64,000 nt of DNA, from assembly GCF_014651675.1 (NCBI RefSeq), contig NZ_BMXI01000012.1:124001-188000 (forward strand). Reading direction: 5' to 3'. Below, piece after piece: positions 48,134-58,323 of the stretch. The position numbers were made by a program, and so were the translations under genes. Numbering within the stretch: position 1 is the stretch's first letter; every line of letters starts with the position of its first letter. The stretch is from Roseibacillus persicicus. Its GTDB lineage: Bacteria > Verrucomicrobiota > Verrucomicrobiia > Verrucomicrobiales > Akkermansiaceae. The notes beneath the pieces were generated by a model that was not told the origin of the DNA, made no database searches, and saw only the letters and a list, made by a program, of their open reading frames with translations.

Positions 48134-51100
48134 GTGAAAATCGCTCGTTCTTTTCTCCTCGCTCTCCTCGCCTTCTCTTCGCCCGTAGCTCGAGCTGGCG
48201 ATGGTCCCGGTGGGGTCGGTACAGGTGGCTCCGACTTACAACTCTGGATGGACAGCCGCTTTGGATATGACCTCGTCACCGGGACTTCCCGCCGCATCCG
48301 CAACCATGCCAACAACAGCACGCTCTTTCCCCCTCAAAACCAGGGAATCCCAACGGAGGTTACTCTCGATAATACCGTGCCTCGCGATTCGCGCGCACTG
48401 ACCAATAGCAATTGCGTGCTGGCTCTGAAGTTGAACGAGTCTTCCGCCAATGGTCTCGCCAATGACCGCTTCGACTCCACGCGCAGTGGCACCTATTTTG
48501 GAAACCCTCAGCCCGGGGTGAAATTTTACGGGAGTTCCGGAGTCGAGTTCGATGGCACCAGCGGTATCACCCTGCCGGCAAACGCAGCCTTGGAGGCCCT
48601 CACCGGTAACTACGAAGTCAGCGTCTGGGTCAAGCCCTCTTCCCTGGTCGGGCGACAGCCCATCCTGACTGCGGAACCCTCTGCCAGCGGAGGCTTCGCC
48701 CTCGCTCTTGATGACGGTGAGCTCTTGGTCAACGATTGGGCTGCTGCCGCTTATCGCTTTACCAATCTCAAGCTCAAGGCCAACGAATGGAGTCACATCC
48801 ATCTCATCGTGAGACTTGGAACCAATAAATCCGTCAAGGTCCGTGTGAATGGTGGAGAGGTTTTTGGAACCTCGGCCAATACGAGCACTCTCTTTATCGG
48901 CAATACCAATACACCGCCGTCCAACACCCGATACTATGTGGCTAAAGTCCCGAATGCGAGTGACGCCTTTCAAGGTGCCATCGCCGACCTCTATGTCTAT
49001 CGCAACGCAACGACAGCCTTTCCTGCCATCGAAGATGCCGAGTTGGTGGATATCATCGAGACTGCGAAGGAGGCTCCGCTGAACAACCGCTCGGCCGTCA
49101 TCTTCCGGTCAAGCGGCCGGGATACCATGCAGGCCGAGTCCCTCAATATCGCTGGACAAATGTCGATTTTCGCCGTCACTCGCTACGATGCGCCCGAGTA
49201 TACGGACTCGAGCGGGGACTTGCAAAGCGTTCTCTTTAGAAGCTCCAACGGGAATTTCTTCGCCCAGATCCCTGACCCGAGCGGTCAAGTCACCTTTCAC
49301 TGGGGAAGCGGGACCAGCACGGGTTCCCCAACGGCACCCGATACCGCACGCGGCCCTTATCTGAGCTCGGGACGCGATGCCAAAGACCAGTTCCGCATCT
49401 GGAGCATGCGGTCGGGAAGTGGCTCCTCACCCAATGAAATCCGGGAAAACGGCCGACTCATCGCGTCGATAGCTGCCACCAGCAGTTCCGGTTTCGACAC
49501 CTTTTCCATCGGTAACGATAGCTTCTCTAGCGGTAGCAATCCCGCCCATGAAATCGGCGAGGTGATTCTCTACAATCGCCGGCTCAAAGACGTGGAATCA
49601 GAACTTCTGAATAATTACCTCGCGGCCAAGTTCGGGAACAACCGCCCGGTGCCCGACCTCTTTGCTGGCGATGCCGCAGACCAGGGTGACTACGACTACG
49701 ACCTTATCGGGATTCTCAACAACGGAACCGACTCCCACCCTTCTTCAACTGGTGGGGGGTTGACGCTGACAGATGTCGACTTTTTACAAACAAGCGGAGG
49801 TAGCAGCGGGGTCCCTCGCAATTCCTTCCTCGCTGCCCACAATCAGAGTGCAGTGAAGGGCCGCTTCCTGCCCTCCACTGTCGCCTATGCCGTCCCCCGG
49901 GAGTGGTTTTTCGACATTCGCAGTGAGTTTACCGGTGGCGAAGTGAGCCTTTCTTTCGACTACAATGTCCATGGGAGTTCATCTGACGGATTCACTATCC
50001 CTCCACATCAAGTTCACCATCTTCTCTATCGTCCTGACCGCAGTAGCAGCTATCAAATTGTCGCCACCGTTGACCGCACCGACTCCCTGGTGGACTTTGG
50101 GAATTTGGCAACGGGGCCGAGCGAAATCCTAAAAACAGGCTACTATGCCATTGCGTATTCCCGCGAAGCCCTGTCTCTCCAACCGACCACCGGACAAACC
50201 TTTGAAGTGCGCTACGACAAAAACGTATCGTCAACGCAACGGTCGGGCAACGTCTGGCGGGTCCCCTTCGAAGAGAACTTTTCCTTTTCCGCTGAAAACG
50301 CCATCGAGGAAGCAATCCTGGCCATTAACGCCGAGGCCAACGACGGCACCGTCTGTCACCTTGACCTGACCGGCCTGAAGCTACCCGACACCGCCACGGC
50401 ATCCACCAGCAACACCTTCCGCATTGTCAATGCGAGCTTCTTTCCCTTCTTGCGAAATACGCTCGTCTCCGGTCCTGCCGACATCCCTGCGGGGCGTCTC
50501 GTTTTCACCAATTCTTCTGGCTTTCTAGTCGACAATGGGGCCTCCGTTCAGATTCAAAACGTCTTTTTTGATGATTGTGATACCAGCAATGGACGGGCTC
50601 GCGCCCTTCAAGTCCACTCCGGAGATGTCTTCCTCCGCAACTGTGTGTTCCAGAATTGCGACACCGGGGGACAAAATGGGAGTTTTCCCACCTTTGAGGT
50701 GAACAAGAGCTACAATGCCCGAGCCCAGTCGGTCGACCTCAGCTTTACCGGAAGACTCTTCTTCGGACAAACCCCCGGTCGAGGGGACGATGATAGTGAT
50801 TCCGTGTTCACCTATCCCCCGCTCTATCAGCGAAAAAGCGGAGGCGATGGTGCTTTCGGAGTCGGCGGTGCCGCCGGTGGGCGCTTCAACGACAATGGCA
50901 CCATCACCGGAAATCTTGGTGGTGCGGGTGGTTTCGGGGCTTGTGATGGTGCGGCCGGATTTGAGAACCCGAAAGTCGGCGGAGGATCCGCCGCCTTGGG
51001 AGGTGCAATCTTCTTCTATCGCGGGAATCTACGCATCGAGGCCTGCGCTTTTCAGAATAACAGCGCTCTCGGCGGAACCGGCGGTTCCCGGATTCGAACC

Positions 51101-54058
51101 AACCCGGATGGGTCAACTACCATCACCTCGCAGGCCGCAGGTTTCGGCGGAGCGATCTTTGCTTGGGAGGAGGGTCGCATCGAATCCTTCCGAGATAGCA
51201 TCCTGTCGGGGAACACCTCAGACAATACCGGAGATAACCCCTTCGACGCCCCCATCGCAGGTGTCAACAACGGCCCTTTCTACGGCGTTGGATTCCCTTC
51301 TGCCGAGATTCTCAATGAGACCGCAGTCGCTCTCGACCTCCTCACCTTCATCAACCCCATCACCGGGATCGTAAACAACAATGCGATCACATCCTACCAG
51401 TATCAGCTCTATCGCAAGGAAGGGTCTCTGGTGAAGCCGCGTTACGATCTCTTCGATTCTGAGATTGCGACCGATAGCAAAATAGCCTCCTTCGAAGCCG
51501 CTCTCCCTCCCCTCAAGCTTCGGGCCGCGAACGACCCTGATTCCGTCTTCACCCAGCGCCTCCTTCTCGACAGCCTCAACCACCTAGCCGCAATCTATGG
51601 CATCAAGGGTGATTCCAAATACCAAACCTGTCTCTCCGCCCCGCTCACCAATCCCACCACCAACCTGACGAGTGAGATTGCGGAGCTGACCGAAGCCCTC
51701 GAATTCTACGAGAAAGGAATCATGGGTTACATCGATTGCCTCAAGCAGCCCGTCGTCTTCAACGCCTTTCGGGAGCTCGTCCCCAGCATCCCTTATCAGA
51801 CCTACTTTTACGACGACAATGACAGCTACGAAGCCGTGCCTGCAGCGACCAGCGCAGGCCTCTCCGGCCTCGTTTCCTGGGAATCAACCCGCTACCGGGA
51901 CCTGGCCCTGCTCTTCGAGCTTCTCGACGACTACGGTCGTAGTAGTAATCTTCTCGTTGAGACCCTCATCCGCCGGGCTTTGGATGAAAGAATCGATCCT
52001 GTCTCCGGAGATCCCCTGCCCGCCGATCAGGCTGTCGCACTCGAGGTCACAAACCGGAATCTCGTCAAGCTGCAGGGCTGGGGCGACGCCCTTCTGTCCA
52101 TCTTTGGCGACGACCTCGTTCTTTCCAACGACAACACGCCTGGCCTCGAACGCTCGATCGCCAACTGGCGCCAGGCACTCACGGAGCTCGGCACCACCCA
52201 GTCCTTTCTGCGGGGTGAGACCAACCCGCTGGGTTTCACCGATGATTTCCTGATGCTGTTGCCCAATTCGGACATCGCCACGGCGACCAACAATCTCAAG
52301 TTTCACTCCTTTGATGGTTACATCGAATTGCTCGCCCCGGACCGCCCGGGCAGCCTGCTAAAAAATGCCAAGGACGCCTACAACGATGCTGTCAATTCCA
52401 ATGGCCAGTTCGAAGAATCACAGGAAAAGCTCACGACCGAAGCCAGCGCCCTCATCGCGTCCTCCCGTGCTCGCCTTCGTGAAATCACCGGCAAGTTCCC
52501 CGAGGAAGCCGGCTTCGACACCCCTTGGTTCAACGTCGGAAGTGCCGTTTGGGAACAATTCCAGAACATAGAGCGCGCAAAGGCCGAAATCACCCGAAAT
52601 CGCATCCGCATCAATAATCTCAACCAGGAAATCCGCATCGAGATCAAACGCGTCGAGGACCAAAAGGGAATCAATATCAAGCGGGACGAACTCATCATCG
52701 AATACGGAGACAAGGTATCGAAGATCGACGATCAAATCGCAGCGATTGAGATCAGCCAAGACGCCTTGGGTGGAATCACCGACGCCCTCGATCCAGAACT
52801 CATCACGGGCGGACCTCTCGGACTAGCGGTGCTCGGAGCCAAACTCTTCAACGTCGCAGCCCAAGCGGGAGCAGAGGTCGGGAAGATGGAGTTGGAAAGC
52901 CAGAAAGATGAACTCGCTACCCAGCAGATGAAAGATGAGACGGCCCTTGATAACGATTCGCTCGACATTGATAGCAAGGCCTTCATTGCCACCCGGCTCC
53001 TCGACATGAAGGAGCTGGATCTCGACTCCCAGATTGCAGCCTCGAACCTCCGTCAGGAAGCAGGTCGCCTGGCAGCCCTTCTCGACGAAATCCAGCGCCT
53101 TCTCAACGAGATCAAAGTGGCGGAAAACACCATCGAAGACCGCGTCTATGCCGATGCCAACCAGCGTCTCCAAGTGCATCAGGAGTATCAGGACTTTCTT
53201 TTCGATTTCACCCTCGCCCAGCAGTGGTTGTTCTTCGCTACCCGCGCCTTGGAATACAAGAAGAACGCACCGTTCAACGACGGTCAGCGCAGCCTGAAGA
53301 CCCTCTTCCAAATTCGCAGCTATCCCGAACTGGAAGATTACTACGAAGCACTCATCTCTTTCGATGATGCCACCAGCACGTCCGACACCCTTCAGAATGA
53401 CTGGTTCTCTCTTCGGGAAGATAGCTTTGGCATCGAAGGATCCAGCACACTCGAAGATGCCGAGTTTCAAGAGAATTTCGTCCTTGTTGAGACCGGCCCC
53501 CGTGCCCCCTACTACCGGGTCGTCTTCTCAACTCTACGCACTCCCCAAGGGGGTGCCTTTTTCAGCGAGAATGAATTCCTCGATAAGATTGGCTCCTTCA
53601 AGATGCTCATGACCTTCGCCAACACCCCAGCCCAAAACCGAATCACGGCCAGAATCCGCTATGGCGACGTCAGCTACTTCCGCGACCGAACCGTCGGCAC
53701 TCTCAATCCCGCTAGTCCGGACGAGCTTCAGAATGAATTCGTGACCTACATCAATCGGGACTGGGCGATTGGGAATTGGAATAACGGCGACTCCGCCCTA
53801 CTCCCCAACCGCTACGTCCAAGTCCGCTTCAACCCCATCTCAATTCCCGTTCGCCAGCGAGTGGAAGATGGAAGCACCGTGAGTGACGACGCCGCCATCG
53901 CCCCCGAGAACAGCTTCACCGCCTTCCGGGAACGGAGCGTGGCTGCCACCCGCTGGGAGCTGGAAATCCCCGTCGTTAATCTTTCGCAAGAAGATCTATC
54001 GGACGTGAAGGACATCCGGATCAAGTTCGAGCACTTCTCCTCTCCCCGGACAAATTAA
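48134..54058 (+). CDS. Giant secreted multi-domain protein (LamG, beta-helix, coiled coil)
   Basis: 1974 residues from a GTG, with a signal peptide (about 1-22). A LamG/concanavalin-like domain is at about 95-290 (NYEVSVWVKPSS...). A second lectin-like domain (about 320-505) ends in IGEVILYNRRLKDVESELLNNYLAAKFG. A Gly-rich right-handed beta-helix-like region is at about 690-1060 (LRNCVFQNCDTGG, LGGAIFFYRGNLRIEACAFQNNSALGG). A helical region (about 1110-1400) leads to a long coiled coil (about 1430-1700). The final 200 residues are beta-rich. The helical-stalk-plus-beta-end layout is loosely like large surface or toxin-like proteins, but I do not recognise a family. Its stop is three bases from the convergent pseudogene stop. 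Confidence 0.75.
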   Translation: MKIARSFLLALLAFSSPVARAGDGPGGVGTGGSDLQLWMDSRFGYDLVTGTSRRIRNHANNSTLFPPQNQGIPTEVTLDNTVPRDSRALTNSNCVLALKLNESSANGLANDRFDSTRSGTYFGNPQPGVKFYGSSGVEFDGTSGITLPANAALEALTGNYEVSVWVKPSSLVGRQPILTAEPSASGGFALALDDGELLVNDWAAAAYRFTNLKLKANEWSHIHLIVRLGTNKSVKVRVNGGEVFGTSANTSTLFIGNTNTPPSNTRYYVAKVPNASDAFQGAIADLYVYRNATTAFPAIEDAELVDIIETAKEAPLNNRSAVIFRSSGRDTMQAESLNIAGQMSIFAVTRYDAPEYTDSSGDLQSVLFRSSNGNFFAQIPDPSGQVTFHWGSGTSTGSPTAPDTARGPYLSSGRDAKDQFRIWSMRSGSGSSPNEIRENGRLIASIAATSSSGFDTFSIGNDSFSSGSNPAHEIGEVILYNRRLKDVESELLNNYLAAKFGNNRPVPDLFAGDAADQGDYDYDLIGILNNGTDSHPSSTGGGLTLTDVDFLQTSGGSSGVPRNSFLAAHNQSAVKGRFLPSTVAYAVPREWFFDIRSEFTGGEVSLSFDYNVHGSSSDGFTIPPHQVHHLLYRPDRSSSYQIVATVDRTDSLVDFGNLATGPSEILKTGYYAIAYSREALSLQPTTGQTFEVRYDKNVSSTQRSGNVWRVPFEENFSFSAENAIEEAILAINAEANDGTVCHLDLTGLKLPDTATASTSNTFRIVNASFFPFLRNTLVSGPADIPAGRLVFTNSSGFLVDNGASVQIQNVFFDDCDTSNGRARALQVHSGDVFLRNCVFQNCDTGGQNGSFPTFEVNKSYNARAQSVDLSFTGRLFFGQTPGRGDDDSDSVFTYPPLYQRKSGGDGAFGVGGAAGGRFNDNGTITGNLGGAGGFGACDGAAGFENPKVGGGSAALGGAIFFYRGNLRIEACAFQNNSALGGTGGSRIRTNPDGSTTITSQAAGFGGAIFAWEEGRIESFRDSILSGNTSDNTGDNPFDAPIAGVNNGPFYGVGFPSAEILNETAVALDLLTFINPITGIVNNNAITSYQYQLYRKEGSLVKPRYDLFDSEIATDSKIASFEAALPPLKLRAANDPDSVFTQRLLLDSLNHLAAIYGIKGDSKYQTCLSAPLTNPTTNLTSEIAELTEALEFYEKGIMGYIDCLKQPVVFNAFRELVPSIPYQTYFYDDNDSYEAVPAATSAGLSGLVSWESTRYRDLALLFELLDDYGRSSNLLVETLIRRALDERIDPVSGDPLPADQAVALEVTNRNLVKLQGWGDALLSIFGDDLVLSNDNTPGLERSIANWRQALTELGTTQSFLRGETNPLGFTDDFLMLLPNSDIATATNNLKFHSFDGYIELLAPDRPGSLLKNAKDAYNDAVNSNGQFEESQEKLTTEASALIASSRARLREITGKFPEEAGFDTPWFNVGSAVWEQFQNIERAKAEITRNRIRINNLNQEIRIEIKRVEDQKGINIKRDELIIEYGDKVSKIDDQIAAIEISQDALGGITDALDPELITGGPLGLAVLGAKLFNVAAQAGAEVGKMELESQKDELATQQMKDETALDNDSLDIDSKAFIATRLLDMKELDLDSQIAASNLRQEAGRLAALLDEIQRLLNEIKVAENTIEDRVYADANQRLQVHQEYQDFLFDFTLAQQWLFFATRALEYKKNAPFNDGQRSLKTLFQIRSYPELEDYYEALISFDDATSTSDTLQNDWFSLREDSFGIEGSSTLEDAEFQENFVLVETGPRAPYYRVVFSTLRTPQGGAFFSENEFLDKIGSFKMLMTFANTPAQNRITARIRYGDVSYFRDRTVGTLNPASPDELQNEFVTYINRDWAIGNWNNGDSALLPNRYVQVRFNPISIPVRQRVEDGSTVSDDAAIAPENSFTAFRERSVAATRWELEIPVVNLSQEDLSDVKDIRIKFEHFSSPRTN

Positions 54059-54061
54059 GAA

Positions 54062-54564
54062 TTACCCATTGGCCCGTCCGCGCCGCAAGGCCGACACCAT
54101 CGCCAGCCACGTCGAACCAAAGGCTGCCAAAAGAGCCACCGTGATCATCGAGCCAACGGTCTCACCCAATTTTCCAGTGGTAGCAGCTATCCCGAACAAG
54201 CCGAAGCCTCAGAAATAGACGAGACCCATCAGACCTCCGAAAACCAATCGTCCCAGCTTCGCCTCATTGTCCCAAAACATCCCACCGGGAATGGCAGCCA
54301 GAATGAGCCCCGCTCCAAGAAAAACCAAAGGACGGAAGACCAAGAAGGAGAGAACAACCTGCAACACGCCCAATACGACCCCACCCCCGACAAAGAAACC
54401 TTCCAGCTTTCCTTACGATTCAAAGTAAGCCGGGCGACCATCACCAATAAGAGAACGTTCTCGGGAGAAGCTGCCAGAGCCATTTTCAACGCGGCTAAAT
54501 CAATACCCAAAAACTGGTCACCGTAGAGAGCAAGGCTATCGAATTCATTGCGACGCGCGGCCAA
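54062..54564 (-). pseudogene. Decayed fusion of AAA gene start and TPR gene end
   Basis: Reading back from 54564, about 40 codons match the beginning of the AAA gene at 44592 (DLAALKMALAASPENV..LLVMV). They then jump, at a shared GCC, into the TPR membrane gene (ARLTLNRKE), with the intervening region deleted. The frame is then shifted, and the rest (GFFVGGG, VFRPLVFLGAGL, IPGGMFWDNE, GGLMGLVY, then an in-frame TGA, AAFGSTWLAM) matches the end of the gene at 41839, down to its stop at 54062. At least one frameshift and one stop show it is dead. Confidence 0.85.
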
Positions 54565-54615
54565 AGGACAGAGAACTCACTCGAGGTAACCGGAATCCCA
54601 TTTGAACTCCTATTA

Positions 54616-54643
54616 CTGCCCGCCATGATGGTGGGCTTTTTTG
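54616..54643 (+). terminator. Hairpin terminator before the ABC-F gene
   Basis: GCCCGCC pairs with GGTGGGC (one G-U) around an ATGAT loop and is followed by TTTTTTGTTTT. It resembles the tsf terminator in stem and tail. Confidence 0.65.
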
Positions 54644-54678
54644 TTTTCTCGACCAGCCAGCCGATCTAAGCCCTCCCC

Positions 54679-56682
54679 GTGCTTTCCATCAAAAACCTCC
54701 GCGTCGAGTTCGGGCCTCGGGTCGTGTTCTCTGATTTGTCCTTCTCCATCAACGATGGGGAGCGCATTGCCTTTGCGGGTCACAATGGGGCGGGCAAGTC
54801 GACGTTGATGAAGTGCATCGGCGGGGCTTTGCAGCCGAATGGGGGCGAAATCAACAAGCCCAAGCACTATCGCATCGGGTACCTCCCGCAGGAAGGAATT
54901 CACGTGAAGGGAAAGACGGTCTACGAGGAGACCGAATCGGCCTTTGGGGAAGCGCAGGAATTGCAGCGGGAATTGGACGAATTGGAGAAGGAGCTCGATG
55001 TTCTCGATCCCCGGTCCGATCCCTACTCGAAAGTCCTCGAGCGCATGGGCGACCTCGATATTGCCTTGGAGCATTTTGACCCCTCGCGGATTCGACCCAA
55101 AATCGAATCCGTGCTGGCGGGCTTGGGCTTTAAGAAAGAAGACCTCGAGCGCGACTGCGGTGAGTTCTCGGGGGGGTGGCAGATGCGGATTGCGATGGCG
55201 AAGCTCTTTCTGGCCGAGCCGGAAATCCTGCTGCTGGATGAGCCCACCAACCACCTCGACATCAATGCCCAGGCCTTCATGGAAAGCTATCTGTTCGCCT
55301 ACCGAGGCGCGATTGCGCTCATTTCCCACGACCGTTCGCTGATGGATAGTCTGGTGACGCGCACCATCGCCTTCCACCACGGCCGTGCGGAAGAATTCAA
55401 GGGCAACTACTCGTCCTACGAGACCCAGCTGGCGGAGCGCCAGGAGATTCGGCTGAAGCAAAAGAAAGCGCAAGACCGCGAGATCGAGCAGATGGAGCGC
55501 TTCATCAACCGCTTCCGCGCCTCGGCCAACAAGGCCTCCCTCGTCCAGTCACGGATCAAGCAACTGGCCAAGATCGAACGCATCGAGATCGATTCGGCCG
55601 AGTCCCAGGTGTCTTTCCGCTTCCCCGACCCACCGCCCACCACCCAGTCGGTGGCGAAGTTGGAAAATGCGGGCAAGCACTATGGCAGTCTCAAGATTTT
55701 CGAAGGCTTTGATTTTGAGATCGAGCGCAAGGAGAAGATCGCCATCGTGGGGCCAAATGGAGCGGGCAAGTCGACCTTCTGCCGCCTGATTACTGGCGAA
55801 GAAGAGCCCACTAGTGGATCGCACGAACTGGGGGCAAAGACTTTACCGAGCTTCTTCAACCAGAACCACGCCGACGAGCTGGACCCCAACCTTACCGTCC
55901 TGGAGACCGTGGAGCAAGTCGCCACCCGGGGCCGCACCCTGTCCGCACGGGATGTGCTGGGTTGCTTCCTCTTCAAGGGTGATGATGTCTTCAAGAAAAT
56001 CGGAGTCCTCTCCGGCGGAGAGCGTTCGCGCGTGGCTTTGGTGCGCATGCTTGTTAGGCCTGCCAACTTCCTGATTCTGGATGAGCCTACCAACCACCTC
56101 GATATGCGCTCGCAGGATATTTTGCAGCAGGCGCTGATGGAATACGAAGGCACTTTGCTGATCGTATCCCACAACCGGGCCTTTCTCGATCCCATCATCT
56201 CGAAGACCATCGAGTTTCGTCAGGGTCACGACCCACGTCTCTTCCATGGCAACCTGAGCTACTATCTCGACAAAGTGGAAGCGGAGGAAAAGGCGGAAAA
56301 AGCCAACCCAGCCCCCACTCCGGCCAAGAAGCCGACCCCGGCGCCCCAGCCAACCGCTGCACCTAAAGCGGAGCCCGCTCCGGCCAAGCCCCAGCCCACC
56401 GGCAACCGGAAGGAACAGCGCAAGGCGGAAGCGGCTGCCCGTCAGGCCCTGGCTCCCTTGAAGAGTGACCTCGAAAAGCTCGAAGCCCAGATCGCCGAAA
56501 TCGAGGCCTCCCAGACCAAGCTCTCCGAACATCTCTCCAGCCCGGAGGTGGCCGGTGATACCGAAAAGTTCCAAGAAACCACCCACGCCCTCTCGGCTCT
56601 CACCGACAAGCTCAACCACGCCTACTCGCGCTGGGACACCCTGACGGCCGAAATCGAATCTCTGGAAGCCAAGTTGTCCTAG
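54679..56682 (+). CDS. ABC-F family ATPase (ribosome-associated type)
   Basis: 667 residues from a GTG. Two ABC domains without membrane segments: Walker A GHNGAGKST (about 34-42) and GPNGAGKST (about 357-365), signatures EFSGGW and VLSGGERSR, Walker B LLLDEPTNHLD and LILDEPTNHLD. The linker between the domains holds the charged helical pair typical of ABC-F proteins (about 250-300). After the second domain is a Pro/Ala/Lys spacer (about 540-575) and a C-terminal coiled coil (about 580-667), as in Uup and YheS types. Such proteins act at the ribosome E-site on translation or antibiotic resistance. The subgroup is not settled. Confidence 0.92.
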   Translation: MLSIKNLRVEFGPRVVFSDLSFSINDGERIAFAGHNGAGKSTLMKCIGGALQPNGGEINKPKHYRIGYLPQEGIHVKGKTVYEETESAFGEAQELQRELDELEKELDVLDPRSDPYSKVLERMGDLDIALEHFDPSRIRPKIESVLAGLGFKKEDLERDCGEFSGGWQMRIAMAKLFLAEPEILLLDEPTNHLDINAQAFMESYLFAYRGAIALISHDRSLMDSLVTRTIAFHHGRAEEFKGNYSSYETQLAERQEIRLKQKKAQDREIEQMERFINRFRASANKASLVQSRIKQLAKIERIEIDSAESQVSFRFPDPPPTTQSVAKLENAGKHYGSLKIFEGFDFEIERKEKIAIVGPNGAGKSTFCRLITGEEEPTSGSHELGAKTLPSFFNQNHADELDPNLTVLETVEQVATRGRTLSARDVLGCFLFKGDDVFKKIGVLSGGERSRVALVRMLVRPANFLILDEPTNHLDMRSQDILQQALMEYEGTLLIVSHNRAFLDPIISKTIEFRQGHDPRLFHGNLSYYLDKVEAEEKAEKANPAPTPAKKPTPAPQPTAAPKAEPAPAKPQPTGNRKEQRKAEAAARQALAPLKSDLEKLEAQIAEIEASQTKLSEHLSSPEVAGDTEKFQETTHALSALTDKLNHAYSRWDTLTAEIESLEAKLS

Positions 56683-56743
56683 AGACCGCCTGAAAATTGG
56701 CGAGCGAGCGTTCTTACTATTCGTTTTTCGAAGGGTTGGTGAA

Positions 56744-56760
56744 GTGAACGTCCCGTCCAC
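56744..56760 (+). repeat. Degenerate REP copy
   Basis: GTGAACG and CGTCCAC around a TCC loop, one mismatch in the arms. Same orientation as the left REP of the metH element. Confidence 0.7.
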
Positions 56761-56774
56761 TCATTTGGATGGGT

Positions 56775-56795
56775 GGGTGGACGAGACGTCCACCC
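56775..56795 (-). repeat. Intact REP copy
   Basis: Arms GGGTGGACG and CGTCCACCC around an AGA loop, the reverse of the left metH REP. With the degenerate copy 14 bases away it forms a REP pair without transposase, 70 bases before the next gene. Confidence 0.85.
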
Positions 56796-56864
56796 CACTC
56801 ACGCGCGGATCTCACAATTACGCTTTGCGAGATCGGATGAGAACCCTATCTTTCAAAGAGTTCG

Positions 56865-58229
56865 ATGCGTTCCACCAAGAAAGTCTCAATCCTCTTGCTT
56901 TTCCTTTTGATTGCAGGATTAGCCCGAATGCCTTTGGAGAGGCCTTTGGGGCGGGAGATGCGGCAGACCGGGATCTTGGCCGAACCACTCGACCAAAAGA
57001 CCTCTGACGCCATCGGCCAGACCTCGGCCGCCATCGCCTTGGGAGGCCTACGCTCGCTGGTCGCTTCGGTGCTGAATTTCTCCAAGGTCGTTCCGGCTTG
57101 GCAGGAGCAGGATTGGGTGGGAATTTTTACGATTTTCGAGCAAATCCACACCCTGCAACCTCAGGTCAGCTATTACTATCAGGCTGCGGCAGGCTATGCG
57201 GCTGACGATGCCTATTCCGATTACCGGGATCGACCGGGGATGGAGGAATGGCAGCGCGAACTCCGCCGCAATGAGTTTTTCAACAAAGGAATCACCTACC
57301 TCGACGAGGGTATCGAGAACCTCCCCGAGGACCTCAAGCTACGGGAGATGAAGGCACGCATGCTGTCCGACACCTACAAACCCGAGTATGTGGACTACGC
57401 CGCCGCGACCGAGGTCCTGGACGAAGCCGTCACCCTCAAGAAAGCCACTGACGTGGTCAAGCGCCAGCGCCTCTACCTCATGTCGCGGGTCCCGGAACGC
57501 CGCCGCGAAGCCCTCACGCTGACTCGCGAGATCTACGCCGATCCCCGCTCACGCTTTCCCTCCATCAAGAGCCAGCTCTTCTCACTGCAGAATGAGTTTC
57601 CGGATGAAAAGGGCATTCCCTTAAACGAGATCTACGACTCCAAGGGCGAGATCGTGCGTGGGCTTTTCAATCATTATCAGCGACGCAATGAAGGTCTTCC
57701 CATGGCTGGTGTGCGGGAAGAACTCGAAGCTACTTTGGACGAACTAAAGCTCCCCATGGCGCTGAACCCTCTGCTCAACACCGACATCAAGCGGGTCACC
57801 CTCATGTTCGAGGAAATTTATGAGGCCAGCCCCTTGAAGTTTCCCTCCAATTACAGCGAAGAGTCAGGCAACTGGCCACTGGTCGTCCGGCACTTTGAGG
57901 AATACGGCAGCAGCAGTCTCCCCACGATGCGGGTTCTTTACTATGTCCTGCAAAATCTTGCCGGCTTGCCTCCCGAGGAGCGAGTGCACGAGTCCCGTAT
58001 CTTTCCGGATCGGCTCACCGCCATTCGTGATCTGGCCAATTTTCTTTTCGATGAAAGCCATGACTATCCTCGCAACGGGGTGCGGGAACAACTGGAAGAA
58101 CAATGCGTGAAAGCGCAAGTTCCCGACCACCTTTCCCCTCTCCTTCACCCGGAGCAATTTCCCTTCAACAACGAGTGGATGGACTCGGTTCAGCGATGGC
58201 ATTACGACCAAGTTGGTGAAGCTAAGTGA
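56865..58229 (+). CDS. Hypothetical helical (TPR-like) membrane-anchored protein
   Basis: 454 residues. A hydrophobic N-terminus (about 7-21) serves as anchor or uncleaved signal. The segment DAIGQTSAAIALGGLRSLVASVLNF, followed by paired helices to the end (IFEQIHTLQPQVSYYYQAAAGYAADDAY; GITYLDEGIENLPEDLKLREMKARM), looks like a tetratricopeptide solenoid facing the periplasm. Similar anonymous proteins occur in other verrucomicrobia from what I recall, but I cannot name a family. The REP pair at 56744-56795 lies in its upstream region. No enzymatic motif is visible. Confidence 0.65.
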   Translation: MRSTKKVSILLLFLLIAGLARMPLERPLGREMRQTGILAEPLDQKTSDAIGQTSAAIALGGLRSLVASVLNFSKVVPAWQEQDWVGIFTIFEQIHTLQPQVSYYYQAAAGYAADDAYSDYRDRPGMEEWQRELRRNEFFNKGITYLDEGIENLPEDLKLREMKARMLSDTYKPEYVDYAAATEVLDEAVTLKKATDVVKRQRLYLMSRVPERRREALTLTREIYADPRSRFPSIKSQLFSLQNEFPDEKGIPLNEIYDSKGEIVRGLFNHYQRRNEGLPMAGVREELEATLDELKLPMALNPLLNTDIKRVTLMFEEIYEASPLKFPSNYSEESGNWPLVVRHFEEYGSSSLPTMRVLYYVLQNLAGLPPEERVHESRIFPDRLTAIRDLANFLFDESHDYPRNGVREQLEEQCVKAQVPDHLSPLLHPEQFPFNNEWMDSVQRWHYDQVGEAK

Positions 58230-58323
58230 GAAAGGCAAAATTCTATCCTTTGTGATTGACCGCATTTAGGCTAGGCCACGTCCCCCCCGACCTGCTATCC
58301 TCCCCACTACGACCACTGAGAAC

